A stretch of DNA of 64,000 nucleotides from Rhizobium sp. TH2 (lineage in GTDB: Bacteria; Pseudomonadota; Alphaproteobacteria; Rhizobiales; Rhizobiaceae). Under the pieces are notes generated by a model. That model ran no database searches. It was not told where the DNA came from and worked only from the letters and a program-made list of their open reading frames with translations. The translations under genes and the position numbers were made by a program. Each line of letters opens with the position of its first letter. Position 1 is the stretch's first letter. This document shows positions 1 through 8,059 of the stretch, piece after piece. Where the stretch lies: positions 2,728,001 through 2,792,000 of the forward strand of contig NZ_CP062231.1 of assembly GCF_024707525.1 (NCBI RefSeq), read 5' to 3'.

Positions 1-567
1 GACGTCGGCGGGCGGAACATCAAGCTCGATGTCGTCAACGGCGACGAGGTCTGGTCAGACTCCAGCATCACCTCCACCTCGACGAATGTCACGGAACTGC
101 ATGCCCTCGGCGTCGGCAAGATCAACTTCGACGGCGCGAGCCACGGTCAGGAGATGTACGGCAACAAGGCCGCCAACCGCCTCGAAGGCAATGGCGGCGA
201 CGACACGCTGGTGGGCGGCCGGGGCAAGGACGAGTTGCATGGCGACACGGGCGCGGATATCTTCATCTTCGCCAAGGGCGACACCGGCAAGACCGCCGCC
301 AAGGCCGACACGATCGCCGATTTCAGCCTGGGCGACAGTGACGTGATCAACCTCACGGCCTGGGATGCCAATTCCAAGCAGAACGGCGATCAGGCGTTCA
401 CCTTCATCGACGACCAGGCGTTCCACAAGGTCGCGGGCGAGTTGCGCGCCGTCGACAACGGCGTCGATACCTTCGTCCGAGGCGACACCGACGGCGACGG
501 CAAGGCCGATTTCGTCATCAGGCTCAACGGGATCGTCGCTCTCACCGGCGGCGACTTCGCCCTCTGA
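1..567 (+). CDS. RTX-type calcium-binding protein, C-terminal part (5' end outside the window)
   Basis: The frame is open from base 1 to a TGA at 565-567, giving the last 188 residues of a longer protein. It contains a glycine/aspartate-rich nonapeptide stretch (GNGGDDTLVGG..GKDELHGDTGADIF, written here in pieces) typical of hemolysin-type calcium-binding beta-roll repeats, followed by a C-terminal block ending in GDFAL. Many rhizobial RTX proteins end this way: a few GGxGxD repeats, then a non-repetitive tail recognised by a type I (ABC/MFP/TolC) exporter. The function of the protein depends on its missing N-terminal part, so adhesin, protease, lipase or glycanase cannot be distinguished. 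An in-frame ATG at 154 is probably internal. Confidence 0.8.
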   Translation, partial: DVGGRNIKLDVVNGDEVWSDSSITSTSTNVTELHALGVGKINFDGASHGQEMYGNKAANRLEGNGGDDTLVGGRGKDELHGDTGADIFIFAKGDTGKTAAKADTIADFSLGDSDVINLTAWDANSKQNGDQAFTFIDDQAFHKVAGELRAVDNGVDTFVRGDTDGDGKADFVIRLNGIVALTGGDFAL

Positions 568-600
568 CTGAGCCATGCCCGCCGGGCGCGGTCTTGCGAT

Positions 601-762
601 TGGCAAGGCACCGACAAGGACGGCCCGGTCTCGATCAGCCGCGCGGCGCTCGTGGTCAATGCCGACAAGGTGCTGGTCGTCACCTACCGGGGCACCAAGG
701 GCGAGCAGGACAAGAATGCTGCTGCGATGAACGATCATCAACTCGCTGTAGCCTGCAGCTGA
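601..762 (+). pseudogene. possible gene remnant downstream of the RTX gene
   Basis: Between the RTX stop and the next gene there is a short open stretch without a start codon. In frame it reads as ordinary protein (WQGTDKDGPVSISRAALVV, then NADKVLVVTYRGTKGEQD) and ends in TGA at 760-762. Its codon use is like a real coding sequence and it has no good ribosome binding site. It may be the end of a truncated gene. I do not recognise the family. It could also be chance coding appearance in GC-rich DNA. Confidence 0.3.
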
Positions 763-859
763 CGACGCCAACCGACGAAACAGAAACCCGGCAATTCCGA
801 TCACCATGCGCGACCCCGGATGGCGATTTGCCGTCATGGAACGAAATCCCGAAGCCGTC

Positions 860-1558
860 CTACTGCTTGCGGAAAAGCTGCCGCTCCTCCGGTGACATCT
901 TCTCTGTCGCCATGCGCAACGCCTCCGCCGAAAGCCTGTCTCCATGCGCACGGAGAAAGGCCCTGAGCCGTTCCGGATCCTTCTCGCCCGCCGTCCGCAC
1001 CCAGGAGCCGATCGCCTTCCGCACCATGACATGCCCGTCACCCGCCAGTATGGCACAGATCGCGAACGTGTCCTCCACCTGTCCTGCGCGGATGAAATAC
1101 CACGTGGCGACCACGGCAGTCCGCCGCCGCCATGGGTCGGTCGAACCGGCGAGATCATAGAGCGGCGCGCGCGGCCGCTCGAACAGATATTGCCCGACCA
1201 CATGCGGAGCGGCGCGATCGACGAGGTCCCAGTTGTTCAAACGGTCGTGGCGGTCGAGATAGAGCTGGTAGAGCGCTTCGAGCCCGTTCGGGCTTTTCTT
1301 CGCCCGCGCCTGGAAATCCATGATCGCCGCCGCCGCCATCCTGACCTCGTAGAACCGGCTGTCGAGCAGCAGACCGATCTCGCCGAGCGGCAGGCCGGCA
1401 TGCGCCTTGGCGACCGGAAATACCTTGCCGATGCCTACACCCATCACCTCGGTCTCGCCGAGCCCGTCGAAGAAGAACCGCGCCACCTCCGTCTTCATAT
1501 CCGGCGAGGCGATGGCACGGAGCGCGGCTTCCACGGCATCTGCGGTCTGTGCGGTCAT
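860..1558 (-). CDS. DNA alkylation repair protein, AlkD-like HEAT-repeat glycosylase
   Basis: The 232-residue protein is all-helical with repeating amphipathic helices, as in AlkD-type DNA glycosylases that remove bulky or positively charged N3/N7-alkylated purines. The motif NNWDLVD places Trp110 and Asp114 where the Bacillus AlkD active site has Trp and Asp, and PWRRR (Arg144-146) supplies the third expected basic residue. The start is the ATG at 1558 (GGAGGA five bases upstream); the TTG immediately before it is less likely. It is monocistronic, transcribed leftward towards the RTX gene. The family also contains members of uncertain substrate, so the precise lesion is inference. Confidence 0.8.
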   Translation of the reverse strand: MTAQTADAVEAALRAIASPDMKTEVARFFFDGLGETEVMGVGIGKVFPVAKAHAGLPLGEIGLLLDSRFYEVRMAAAAIMDFQARAKKSPNGLEALYQLYLDRHDRLNNWDLVDRAAPHVVGQYLFERPRAPLYDLAGSTDPWRRRTAVVATWYFIRAGQVEDTFAICAILAGDGHVMVRKAIGSWVRTAGEKDPERLRAFLRAHGDRLSAEALRMATEKMSPEERQLFRKQ

Positions 1559-1679
1559 CAAGTCCTCCAGTCACCGCCATTTCCGATGGTTTCCAGCCGA
1601 AAAGCAATCCCACCTGTCGATACAAAAAGATATGCCGCACCCCAGGGCGCGGCATATCATCTCCATCAACTCGCCTACC

Positions 1680-2906
1680 CTACTCGGCCGGCTGCACCAC
1701 GGCGCAATCCACGCAGTCCTCGGCTTCACCGGCAAGGCTCTTCTGGCCGAGCGCCACGATCGCCACGGTGATCGCACCCGCCGCGACCGAGGCCCAGAAG
1801 CCGCTCGCTGGCCCATAGGTATCGACCACCCAGCCCGACACGAACGCACCCAGCGCCATACCGATGCCGATCCCGGTCATCACCCAGGTCACGCCCTCGG
1901 TCAGCATCGCCTCCGGCACCCGCCGTTCGATCAGGCCGAAGGCGGTGATGAAGGTCGGCGAGATCGCGATGCCGCTGACGAAGACCGCCACAGCGAGCAG
2001 CATCACCGAACTCGAGGCGAACAGCAGCGGCACCGACGAGATCGCGATTGCCGCGACCGAGATCAGCAACTGCCGCTGCAGCGCCATCTTGGGGTTCAGC
2101 GCGCCGAGGATAAGCCCGACCACGAAGGAGCCGACGGCATAGACGCCGATCACCAGGCTCGCCATCTCGGGCTGACCGAGTTCCTTGGTGATCGCCACGG
2201 CACTCACCTCGGCGGTGGCAAAGATCGAGCCGACGAAGATCAGCGCCAGCGTGATGATCTGCACCGGCCGCTGCCGGATCGCCGAACCGGCCCGGGGCGA
2301 GCCCGCGACATGATGCACCTTCGGTTCCGTGCCGCGCTGCAGGATGAAGGCCGCCGTGCCGAGCGCCAGGAATCCCGTACTCACAAGCATGCCCGCTTCC
2401 GGAAACAGCGCCACCGCCAGCCCCACCGATAGCGATGCGCCTGATATATAGACCAGCTCGTCCGCCGCGCTTTCGAAGGCGAACGCCGTGTTGAGCTCCG
2501 GCCGGTTGCGAAACATCTCGCTCCACCGCGCCCTCAGAAGCGCCGGAATGCTAGGCATCGCGGCCGCCAGGAACGCCGAGACGAACAGCGTCCAGACCGG
2601 CCAGCTCTGGTTGGTAGCCAGTATCAGCGCGACGAAAGCAAGCACGGATACGATGGTCGTCGGCACCACCACCGCCGTCTGGCCGAGCCGGTCGACGGCG
2701 CGCGAAATCTGCGGCGAAATCAAGGCATTGGTCAGCGCGTAGGTCGCCGACACCGCGCCGGCGAGCCAATATTCGCCGTGGGTCTGGCTGAGCATGGCGA
2801 CAATGCCGATCGGCGCCATGGCGATGGGAAGGCGGGCGAAGAAGCCGGCAGCGGAAAAGCCCTTGGCCCCCGGCGCCGCGAATATCTCTCTATAGGGATT
2901 TGACAT
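1680..2906 (-). CDS. MFS transporter
   Basis: A 408-residue polytopic inner-membrane protein with about twelve hydrophobic segments separated into two halves by a loop near residue 190. It resembles major facilitator efflux proteins. It starts at an ATG preceded by AGGAG and is divergent from a TetR-family gene, with three palindromic operators between them. This arrangement is typical of a drug or metabolite efflux pump repressed by its neighbour. The short C-terminal tail contains CVDCA, a cysteine pair of unknown relevance. The substrate cannot be read from sequence. Confidence 0.85.
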   Translation of the reverse strand: MSNPYREIFAAPGAKGFSAAGFFARLPIAMAPIGIVAMLSQTHGEYWLAGAVSATYALTNALISPQISRAVDRLGQTAVVVPTTIVSVLAFVALILATNQSWPVWTLFVSAFLAAAMPSIPALLRARWSEMFRNRPELNTAFAFESAADELVYISGASLSVGLAVALFPEAGMLVSTGFLALGTAAFILQRGTEPKVHHVAGSPRAGSAIRQRPVQIITLALIFVGSIFATAEVSAVAITKELGQPEMASLVIGVYAVGSFVVGLILGALNPKMALQRQLLISVAAIAISSVPLLFASSSVMLLAVAVFVSGIAISPTFITAFGLIERRVPEAMLTEGVTWVMTGIGIGMALGAFVSGWVVDTYGPASGFWASVAAGAITVAIVALGQKSLAGEAEDCVDCAVVQPAE

Positions 2907-2940
2907 GGCACGCTCCTGTCATATATCGATTTCAATGACT

Positions 2941-3013
2941 ACATACGCTGCGTATGTGAACGAGATAGTGACATACGCAGCGTATGTCAACGCCTCATAT
3001 ACGCTGCGTATGT
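2941..3013. promoter_or_regulatory. three tandem palindromic operators for the divergent TetR/MFS pair
   Basis: The palindrome ACATACGC-N-GCGTATGT occurs at 2941-2957 and 2971-2987 exactly, and at 2997-3013 with one mismatch. Centres are 30 and 26 bp apart. The set fills the gap between the MFS start (2906) and the TetR start (3028), so a dimeric TetR protein could repress both genes at once. The binding assignment is inference from position and symmetry. Confidence 0.85.
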
Positions 3014-3027
3014 AAAAAGGAGACACG

Positions 3028-3618
3028 ATGGCCAAGCCGCGAACCGAGATGATCGCAGAGACCCGCGCCAGGCTTCTGGCAGCCGGCCGTCGCGCGTTCG
3101 GCACAACAGGCTATGCGGACGCCTCGATGGATGATTTCACCGGCGAGGCAGGGCTGACGCGCGGCGCCCTCTACCACCATTTCGGCGACAAGAAGGGCCT
3201 GCTCCAGGCCGTGATCGTGGAAATCGACGCAGAGATGACCGACCGCCTCAACCAGGTCTCGGCCGCCGCCGCCAGCCGCTGGCAGGGTTTCGTCGATGAA
3301 TGCGCCGCCTATATCGAAATGGCGCTCGAGCCCGAGATCCAGCGCATCATGTTCCGCGACGGCCCCGCAGTGCTCGGCGACATCTCGCAATGGCAAAGCA
3401 CCCCCGGCTGCATCGCCTCGCTGTCGCGCAGCATCGACCGCCTCAAGGCCGATGGCGAAATCACCGACATCGACACCGAAACCGCCGCCCGCCTCATCAA
3501 CGGCGCCAGCAGCCACATGGCCCTGTGGATTGCCCACGCGGAAAACCCGGAGGCGGTGTCAAAGGTGGCCGTGGCCGGTTTCAGGGCGATGCTTGAGGGT
3601 CTCCGAAACGATCGTTGA
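3028..3618 (+). CDS. TetR/AcrR family transcriptional regulator
   Basis: A 196-residue protein with an N-terminal TetR helix-turn-helix: DDFTGEAGLTRGALYHHFGDK at about residues 32-52 is the recognition-helix block (quoted at its limit). The C-terminal helical part would be the ligand-binding and dimerisation domain. The ATG at 3028 follows AAAAGGAG. The last operator of the preceding palindrome array lies just before the ribosome binding site, which implies autorepression. The likely target is the divergent MFS pump; the inducing ligand is unknown. Confidence 0.9.
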   Translation: MAKPRTEMIAETRARLLAAGRRAFGTTGYADASMDDFTGEAGLTRGALYHHFGDKKGLLQAVIVEIDAEMTDRLNQVSAAAASRWQGFVDECAAYIEMALEPEIQRIMFRDGPAVLGDISQWQSTPGCIASLSRSIDRLKADGEITDIDTETAARLINGASSHMALWIAHAENPEAVSKVAVAGFRAMLEGLRNDR

Positions 3619-3742
3619 AAATCACCATCATCTCGCTGTTAACACTATCAATGCGCGGGCCTAGCTATCCCTCGGATTTTCATTTAGTATAGCCTAATAT
3701 GTTTCCTGACTGAACGCATTCACCCGATTTCAGGAGCGTTCT

Positions 3743-4177
3743 ATGAAAAAATTCTTGATCCTCATCATCGCCGCCATATTCATGGCCACCACCTCCTTCG
3801 TCACCGTGGCGGAGGCGCGCGGCGGAATGAAATGGCGCAATGGCGGCAACTATCACGGCTGGAACAATCGCGGCTGGCGGGGCCACAATCGCGGTTATCA
3901 CAATGGTCATAGATACAACAATCGCCATGGTCGCTGGAACCGCCACCACCGTGGTCACCGCCATCACGGGCGCTATTACGGCGGATGGTATGGTGGCTAT
4001 TGGGGACGCGGCGTCGTCATCGCGCCGGGCTATTACGGTGCCTATGACGGATATGACAGATACGATGGCTACGACGACGATTACGGCGCCTATCAAGACG
4101 TCTGCTTCGTGAGGAAGGTCCGGCGCTACGATCGCAACGGTCGCGCCTATATCCGCCGTGTCCGCGTCTGCGAATGA
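3743..4177 (+). CDS. small exported Gly/His/Arg/Tyr-rich protein
   Basis: The protein has 144 residues with a Sec signal peptide (about residues 1-25, cleavage after VAEARG-type sequence). The mature part is dominated by Gly, Asn, His, Arg and Tyr: repeated HNRGYHNGH/NRHGRWNRHHRG runs, then YYGGWYGGYWG, then an acidic GYDRYDGYDDDYG patch. Two cysteines (VCFV and the penultimate residue) could form a disulfide. Such low-complexity exported proteins are common in rhizobia and have no settled role; metal binding through the histidines or an envelope structural role are guesses. A good ribosome binding site (CAGGAG) precedes the ATG. Confidence 0.75.
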   Translation: MKKFLILIIAAIFMATTSFVTVAEARGGMKWRNGGNYHGWNNRGWRGHNRGYHNGHRYNNRHGRWNRHHRGHRHHGRYYGGWYGGYWGRGVVIAPGYYGAYDGYDRYDGYDDDYGAYQDVCFVRKVRRYDRNGRAYIRRVRVCE

Positions 4178-4205
4178 CCGCTTCGAGAGCGGTAGCCGAA
4201 GGCTG

Positions 4206-4228
4206 GAAATCGATTAAGTATCGATTTC
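4206..4228. repeat. palindromic repeat unit A (GAAATCGA hairpin)
   Basis: GAAATCGA, a 7-base loop, then TCGATTTC is a perfect inverted repeat. It is followed by AGCGAACGAAGGCCTGAGCGCG. A second, similar unit lies about 105 bases further on, with the same loop length and a nearly identical trailing sequence. This suggests a REP-like element pair downstream of the gene that ends at 4177. Confidence 0.7.
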
Positions 4229-4310
4229 AGCGAACGAAGGCCTGAGCGCGGGCCGCTCACGCCCTCTTCTCCCCAGCGGGGCTCCGCAGCCGTCGCCGCC
4301 GGAGGCGACG

Positions 4311-4335
4311 CAAATCGATCCAGTGAATCGATTTG
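4311..4335. repeat. palindromic repeat unit B (CAAATCGAT hairpin)
   Basis: CAAATCGAT, a 7-base loop, then ATCGATTTG is a perfect 9-bp inverted repeat. It is followed by AGGCGAAGGAGGCCTGAGCGCG, matching the trailer of unit A. Together the units mark a REP-type mosaic in the 360-bp gap between 4178 and 4537, which holds no gene that I can support. Confidence 0.7.
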
Positions 4336-4390
4336 AGGCGAAGGAGGCCTGAGCGCGACGTCGCGCGAAGGCTGGTGGCGCTCAGCGCCG

Positions 4391-4441
4391 GATGAGGGGG
4401 GTGCGCGAAGCGCCAAAGCCGCACTCAAAAGCCCCCTCATC
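4391..4441. repeat. inverted repeat GATGAGGGGG / CCCCCTCATC
   Basis: Perfect 10-bp arms at 4391-4400 and 4432-4441 enclose a 31-base loop. It belongs to the same repeat-rich gap as units A and B and could fold as a hairpin in a transcript from either side. Confidence 0.6.
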
Positions 4442-4460
4442 GCCTCGCATTCATCAGGCA

Positions 4461-4481
4461 CTTCTCCCCGCTGGGGAGAAG
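4461..4481. terminator. hairpin CTTCTCCCC-GCT-GGGGAGAAG
   Basis: A perfect 9-bp stem with a 3-base loop lies 57 bases beyond the stop of the minus-strand gene ending at 4538. The palindrome also resembles the CTCCCC-type arms of the rhizobial mosaic elements further along the window, so it may be a repeat rather than, or as well as, a terminator. There is no clear T-run. Confidence 0.5.
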
Positions 4482-4537
4482 AGGGAGCCAGCAGCGGTAT
4501 TGCCGCTCCAATTGCGAGAGCTCACCCACCCCTCTCC

Positions 4538-5224
4538 TCACCCAATCCGCTCGATCCGCTCCGCCACCAGCCGCTGCAGCTTCCACAGGTTCCTGTCGTG
4601 GATACCCTTCGCCTCGAGGTTGGCCACGGTGTTGAGCAGATACTCCGCCCCGGTTCCCCAGTGGCCGCACGCCCGCGCCAGCACATCGGCGATCGCCTCG
4701 GCGGGCAGACGCCCCGCATAGAGCGGAGACTGCCGGTTCATCACGAAGGTAAGCGCGTGGACCGGCCCCGACGCGGTTTCGACCACGATCCAGCGCGGCA
4801 TGCTGTTGGCGGGCTTGGCGGTAAATTCCCGCCGGAACAGTTTTGCGAATTGCTGTTCCAGATTGCCGTCGGGCAGGTCGTAGAGCACGCCACGACACTG
4901 CCCGCCACGATCGAGCGCCATCATCAGCCCGGGATTGTCAGGGGTCCCGCGAAATCTCGGCATGTGAAAACAGAAAGCGCGATGCCAGCCACGCGCCGCG
5001 CCAACCTCCTCGCCGACATGCTCGATCTCGGGCTTCCAGATCAGCGAGCCATAGGCGAACAGCCGCGTCCAGGCACCGGGCGCGGGATGCGTCCCGATCA
5101 TCCGCGCCACCCACGCATCGTAATCGCCATCCGTATGCAATTGCATGCCGGGCGGCGCGCCACCGTCCTCCACGATGCGGTGGATTTTTGCGATGTGATC
5201 TGCGGTGAGGCTCAGTTTTCGCAT
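4538..5224 (-). CDS. gamma-glutamylcyclotransferase, ChaC family
   Basis: The ChaC family cleaves glutathione to 5-oxoproline and Cys-Gly in the cytoplasm. The 228-residue protein has the glycine-rich substrate loop YGSLIWKPE (about residue 58) and the catalytic glutamate in RREF (about residue 138). The C-terminal part runs as in E. coli ChaC (WGTGAEYLLNTV). I chose the ATG at 5224 because the reading frame extends further upstream only by running into the next gene; the distance to that gene's stop is 16 bases, which suggests co-transcription with the cyclase fusion. Substrate specificity for glutathione is known for the family, not shown here. Confidence 0.85.
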   Translation of the reverse strand: MRKLSLTADHIAKIHRIVEDGGAPPGMQLHTDGDYDAWVARMIGTHPAPGAWTRLFAYGSLIWKPEIEHVGEEVGAARGWHRAFCFHMPRFRGTPDNPGLMMALDRGGQCRGVLYDLPDGNLEQQFAKLFRREFTAKPANSMPRWIVVETASGPVHALTFVMNRQSPLYAGRLPAEAIADVLARACGHWGTGAEYLLNTVANLEAKGIHDRNLWKLQRLVAERIERIG

Positions 5225-5240
5225 GGGGGCACCAACAGCG

Positions 5241-7577
5241 TTAGGGAATCTCAGACTGTGGGCCTGATCCCAGCGCTTTCTCGATCGGATACCCGGCATC
5301 TTGCCATTCCGGAAATCCACCGGCGAAGTAGAATATCCGCTTGTATCCCCAGGCAACCGCCTTGGCGGACGCATAAGCGGAATAAGGGCAGTGTTTTCCG
5401 TGGCAATAGAATGTCACCTCGGCGTCTTTTGCAACCACCTTCGCGAGCGATTCTCCGGACAGGTGCGTGACCAGCGATAAGTTGATAGCTCCGGGAATAT
5501 GTCCATTGCCATAATCAAACGGTGCGCGGACATCAATGAAGGGTACGCCACGCTCGCGCAGCATCCTGGCTTCCTTGGCGTCGACTTTCATCGTTCCCTC
5601 AACGGTGGCTTCGCCATCCGTCATGGTCATGAACTTCACGTAGTCATCGAGCGCAAGATCGGTACCCGCCCCCTCGGGCACGCCTGCCTTCCGCAGACCT
5701 TCCTGCATGAGATAGATGTATTGTCTGTGGTAATGGAAGGCGACGCCATACCAGTCCCATGCGATTTCCTGAACCGTCAAAGGATCATAGGCAGCGGCCA
5801 AGGCAAGTTCGTTGTACCGATCGATGGCGGCCTGGACACCATCGGTAAGGCCGAGATGCCCAAGGCTGGACACCAGCATGGCATAGTCCGTATGCACGTC
5901 GGACTGCTGCTCCACCACGCGCTTTAAGGTATCAACCGCTTCCTGATACTTTCCCTGGCAGAAAAGCGATAGCGCGAGAATGCGCAATGTCCCCGGCGCA
6001 AACCGCGGGTCGAACCGCATGGCTAGACGGGCTTCCTTCTCCGCCTCGGCAGCGCGGCCAGTGGCGTTGAGGATACGCGCCTTGCCGACGTGGTTGTCAG
6101 GATCGTTCGGGGCAAGCACCATCGCTTGCTCGATGGCGACGAACGCGGCGTCGTAGTTGCCTTGCTGCGCGAGCAATTGCGAAGAGATAGCGTAGGCCAG
6201 CGGCGTCGGCCTTTTCATCGCCTTCGCAAGATTATCTTCCAGGCTCTGGTACGCATGCTCCCAACCAACGCCTGCCGTCGAAAACCAGAACGATAGCGTT
6301 ACCCGCCAGTTAGCTGCTGCCAGCGAAGCGTAGGCTCGGCCATAGTCGGGATCAAGCTGTACAGCTTTCTCGAAGAGCGCGATTGCCTTCAAAGTGTCCT
6401 TCTCGTTGTCGCGGCGCAGATAATCCCAACCCTGCAGCAGGGCATCATAGGCCTGAAGATTGGTTGTCTCCACGGCACTGCTCGCAGCCTGCTCCGTCGT
6501 CGAGAGTTTTACGGCAAGCGTCGATACTATGTGCTCGATAACCTTGTCCTGCAGTCCGAATACCCCACCGAGCTCCCCATCGTAGCGCTCGGCCCAAAGA
6601 TGATGGCCGCCTATTGCATCAATCAATTGGGCATTGATCCTCACTCGATTGCCGTCACGACGCACGCTGCCTTCGAGTATGTAGCGAACGCCCAGATCTT
6701 GTGCGACCTGTTGTGCCTTGGTGGGCTTGCCTTTGTAAGTGAAAGAGGAATTCCTAGAAATTACGAAAATGCCGGAAAGTTGGGAGAGGTCAGTAATCAA
6801 GTCCTCCGTCATGCCGTCGGCAAAATACGATTGCTCAGGATCAGAGCTGAGATTGTCGAAGGGCAGAACGACGATCGAAGGCTTGTCCGGCAGGGGGAGC
6901 GCGGTCTGGGCGACGGCAGCACTGTCGGCGCCTCGCTGCCATGTCGTAAGCCATACCACCGAAGCGCCTGCGAGGAGTGCCAATGCGACTGAGACGGGTA
7001 TAATCCAACTGCGATGATTTCGCGCTTCGGGCTTCGGACGACGGCTTCCATCGAAATTAACGCGATAAACGCGCACGGGTCGCGAGATGTTCTTCACACG
7101 CTGTTCGCCGATAAATTCCAGCGGTAGCTCGACCTTGCCCTGCAAATGATCGAAGGCGGTTCCCGATATGAACAGTCCTCCCGCATCACAGATCTGTTCC
7201 AGGCGCGCGGCCACGTTGACGCCGTCACCGAGCAAGTCATCGCCGTCCACCACGACATCGCCGAGATTGATGCCCATACGCGAACGAAGGCGCTTTTCGG
7301 GCAAGACGTCCATCTGGCGCGCGGCGAATTCCTTTTGTGAAGAGACTGCACATGCGACCGCATCAACAACGGAGCCGAACTCCACGAGCAGGCCATCACC
7401 CATGACCTTGACGATGCGTCCATGATACTCCGTGAACAGAGGATCGAGAACTTCGGCGCGCAAGACCTTCAAGGCAGCGAGGGTACCAGCCTCGTCGGAT
7501 TCCATCAGTCGGGAGTAGCCGACGATGTCGATGGCGAGAATTGCGACGAGCCGCCGGTCGGCGTGATCCATACCCAT
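5241..7577 (-). CDS. class III adenylate cyclase fused to TolB-like, TPR and rhodanese domains
   Basis: The protein has 778 residues in four modules. An N-terminal class III nucleotidyl cyclase (about 8-180) has metal-binding aspartates in AIDIVGYS and MGDGLL, the adenine-selecting lysine in RIVKVMGDG, and the transition-state Asn/Arg in GVNVAAR, so ATP is the likely substrate. A single membrane helix follows at about 190-212. A TolB-like domain (VVLPFDNLS..., about 235-345) precedes several TPR helices (about 365-590). A C-terminal rhodanese (about 660-770) keeps the active-site cysteine in FYCHGKHC. The start is the ATG at 7577 behind GGGGAGGGG; a TTG eight codons earlier is less likely. 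Rhodanese at the end of this architecture is unusual and could sense sulfur or redox state; that is inference. Confidence 0.85.
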   Translation of the reverse strand: MGMDHADRRLVAILAIDIVGYSRLMESDEAGTLAALKVLRAEVLDPLFTEYHGRIVKVMGDGLLVEFGSVVDAVACAVSSQKEFAARQMDVLPEKRLRSRMGINLGDVVVDGDDLLGDGVNVAARLEQICDAGGLFISGTAFDHLQGKVELPLEFIGEQRVKNISRPVRVYRVNFDGSRRPKPEARNHRSWIIPVSVALALLAGASVVWLTTWQRGADSAAVAQTALPLPDKPSIVVLPFDNLSSDPEQSYFADGMTEDLITDLSQLSGIFVISRNSSFTYKGKPTKAQQVAQDLGVRYILEGSVRRDGNRVRINAQLIDAIGGHHLWAERYDGELGGVFGLQDKVIEHIVSTLAVKLSTTEQAASSAVETTNLQAYDALLQGWDYLRRDNEKDTLKAIALFEKAVQLDPDYGRAYASLAAANWRVTLSFWFSTAGVGWEHAYQSLEDNLAKAMKRPTPLAYAISSQLLAQQGNYDAAFVAIEQAMVLAPNDPDNHVGKARILNATGRAAEAEKEARLAMRFDPRFAPGTLRILALSLFCQGKYQEAVDTLKRVVEQQSDVHTDYAMLVSSLGHLGLTDGVQAAIDRYNELALAAAYDPLTVQEIAWDWYGVAFHYHRQYIYLMQEGLRKAGVPEGAGTDLALDDYVKFMTMTDGEATVEGTMKVDAKEARMLRERGVPFIDVRAPFDYGNGHIPGAINLSLVTHLSGESLAKVVAKDAEVTFYCHGKHCPYSAYASAKAVAWGYKRIFYFAGGFPEWQDAGYPIEKALGSGPQSEIP

Positions 7578-7670
7578 GGCCGCCCCTCCCCAGGAGTTCA
7601 AGAACGGGTTCGTTAGAGCTGTGACACCGCTCGATTGGGCGGCCGCAACCTTACGCGCATTCTCTTGTTC

Positions 7671-7727
7671 GTGCCACCGACGGTCGATTGCAGCCGAAAA
7701 TCAAAGTCGAGGCACCGTCAGTGGCAC
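7671..7727. repeat. inverted repeat upstream of the cyclase-rhodanese gene
   Basis: GTGCCACCGACGGT (7671-7684) and ACCGTCAGTGGCAC (7714-7727) are complementary at 13 of 14 positions around a 29-base loop. It lies about 95 bases before the cyclase start. It could be an operator pair or a leader hairpin. The rest of 7600-8050 shows no gene that I can support. Confidence 0.55.
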
Positions 7728-8059
7728 GTGTCCAAGCGCCGAGCGGAGGCGTACATCCATTGCGGAAAGGGATGATCCGTTCCGGGAGGTGGGAGCCGCA
7801 AAATGGTGGCCTGGCAACTTATGCTGAAGCGTTGAAGGATCATGCGGCATTGCCTGATAAGTTGGCGGACATCCACGAAGTGCTGACAGAAAATGAAACC
7901 GATTATCCGCATTGAAGGATGACTGCTCCAGGCCGCTTTGCCGACATTGGCCGCGCCGCGACCCTTCACCAATCAGCGAAAGACTTTCGTCGATCAACTT
8001 AACCGACTGTAAAAGCTACAGGAATTTTTTCCTTCCAGACCCATCCCCGCCCTCAAAAC

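Noticed and set aside
7688..7915. A 75-codon plus-strand open frame
   Set aside because: The end looks protein-like, but there is no good start, no ribosome binding site and no recognisable family. It may be a remnant, too weak to list.
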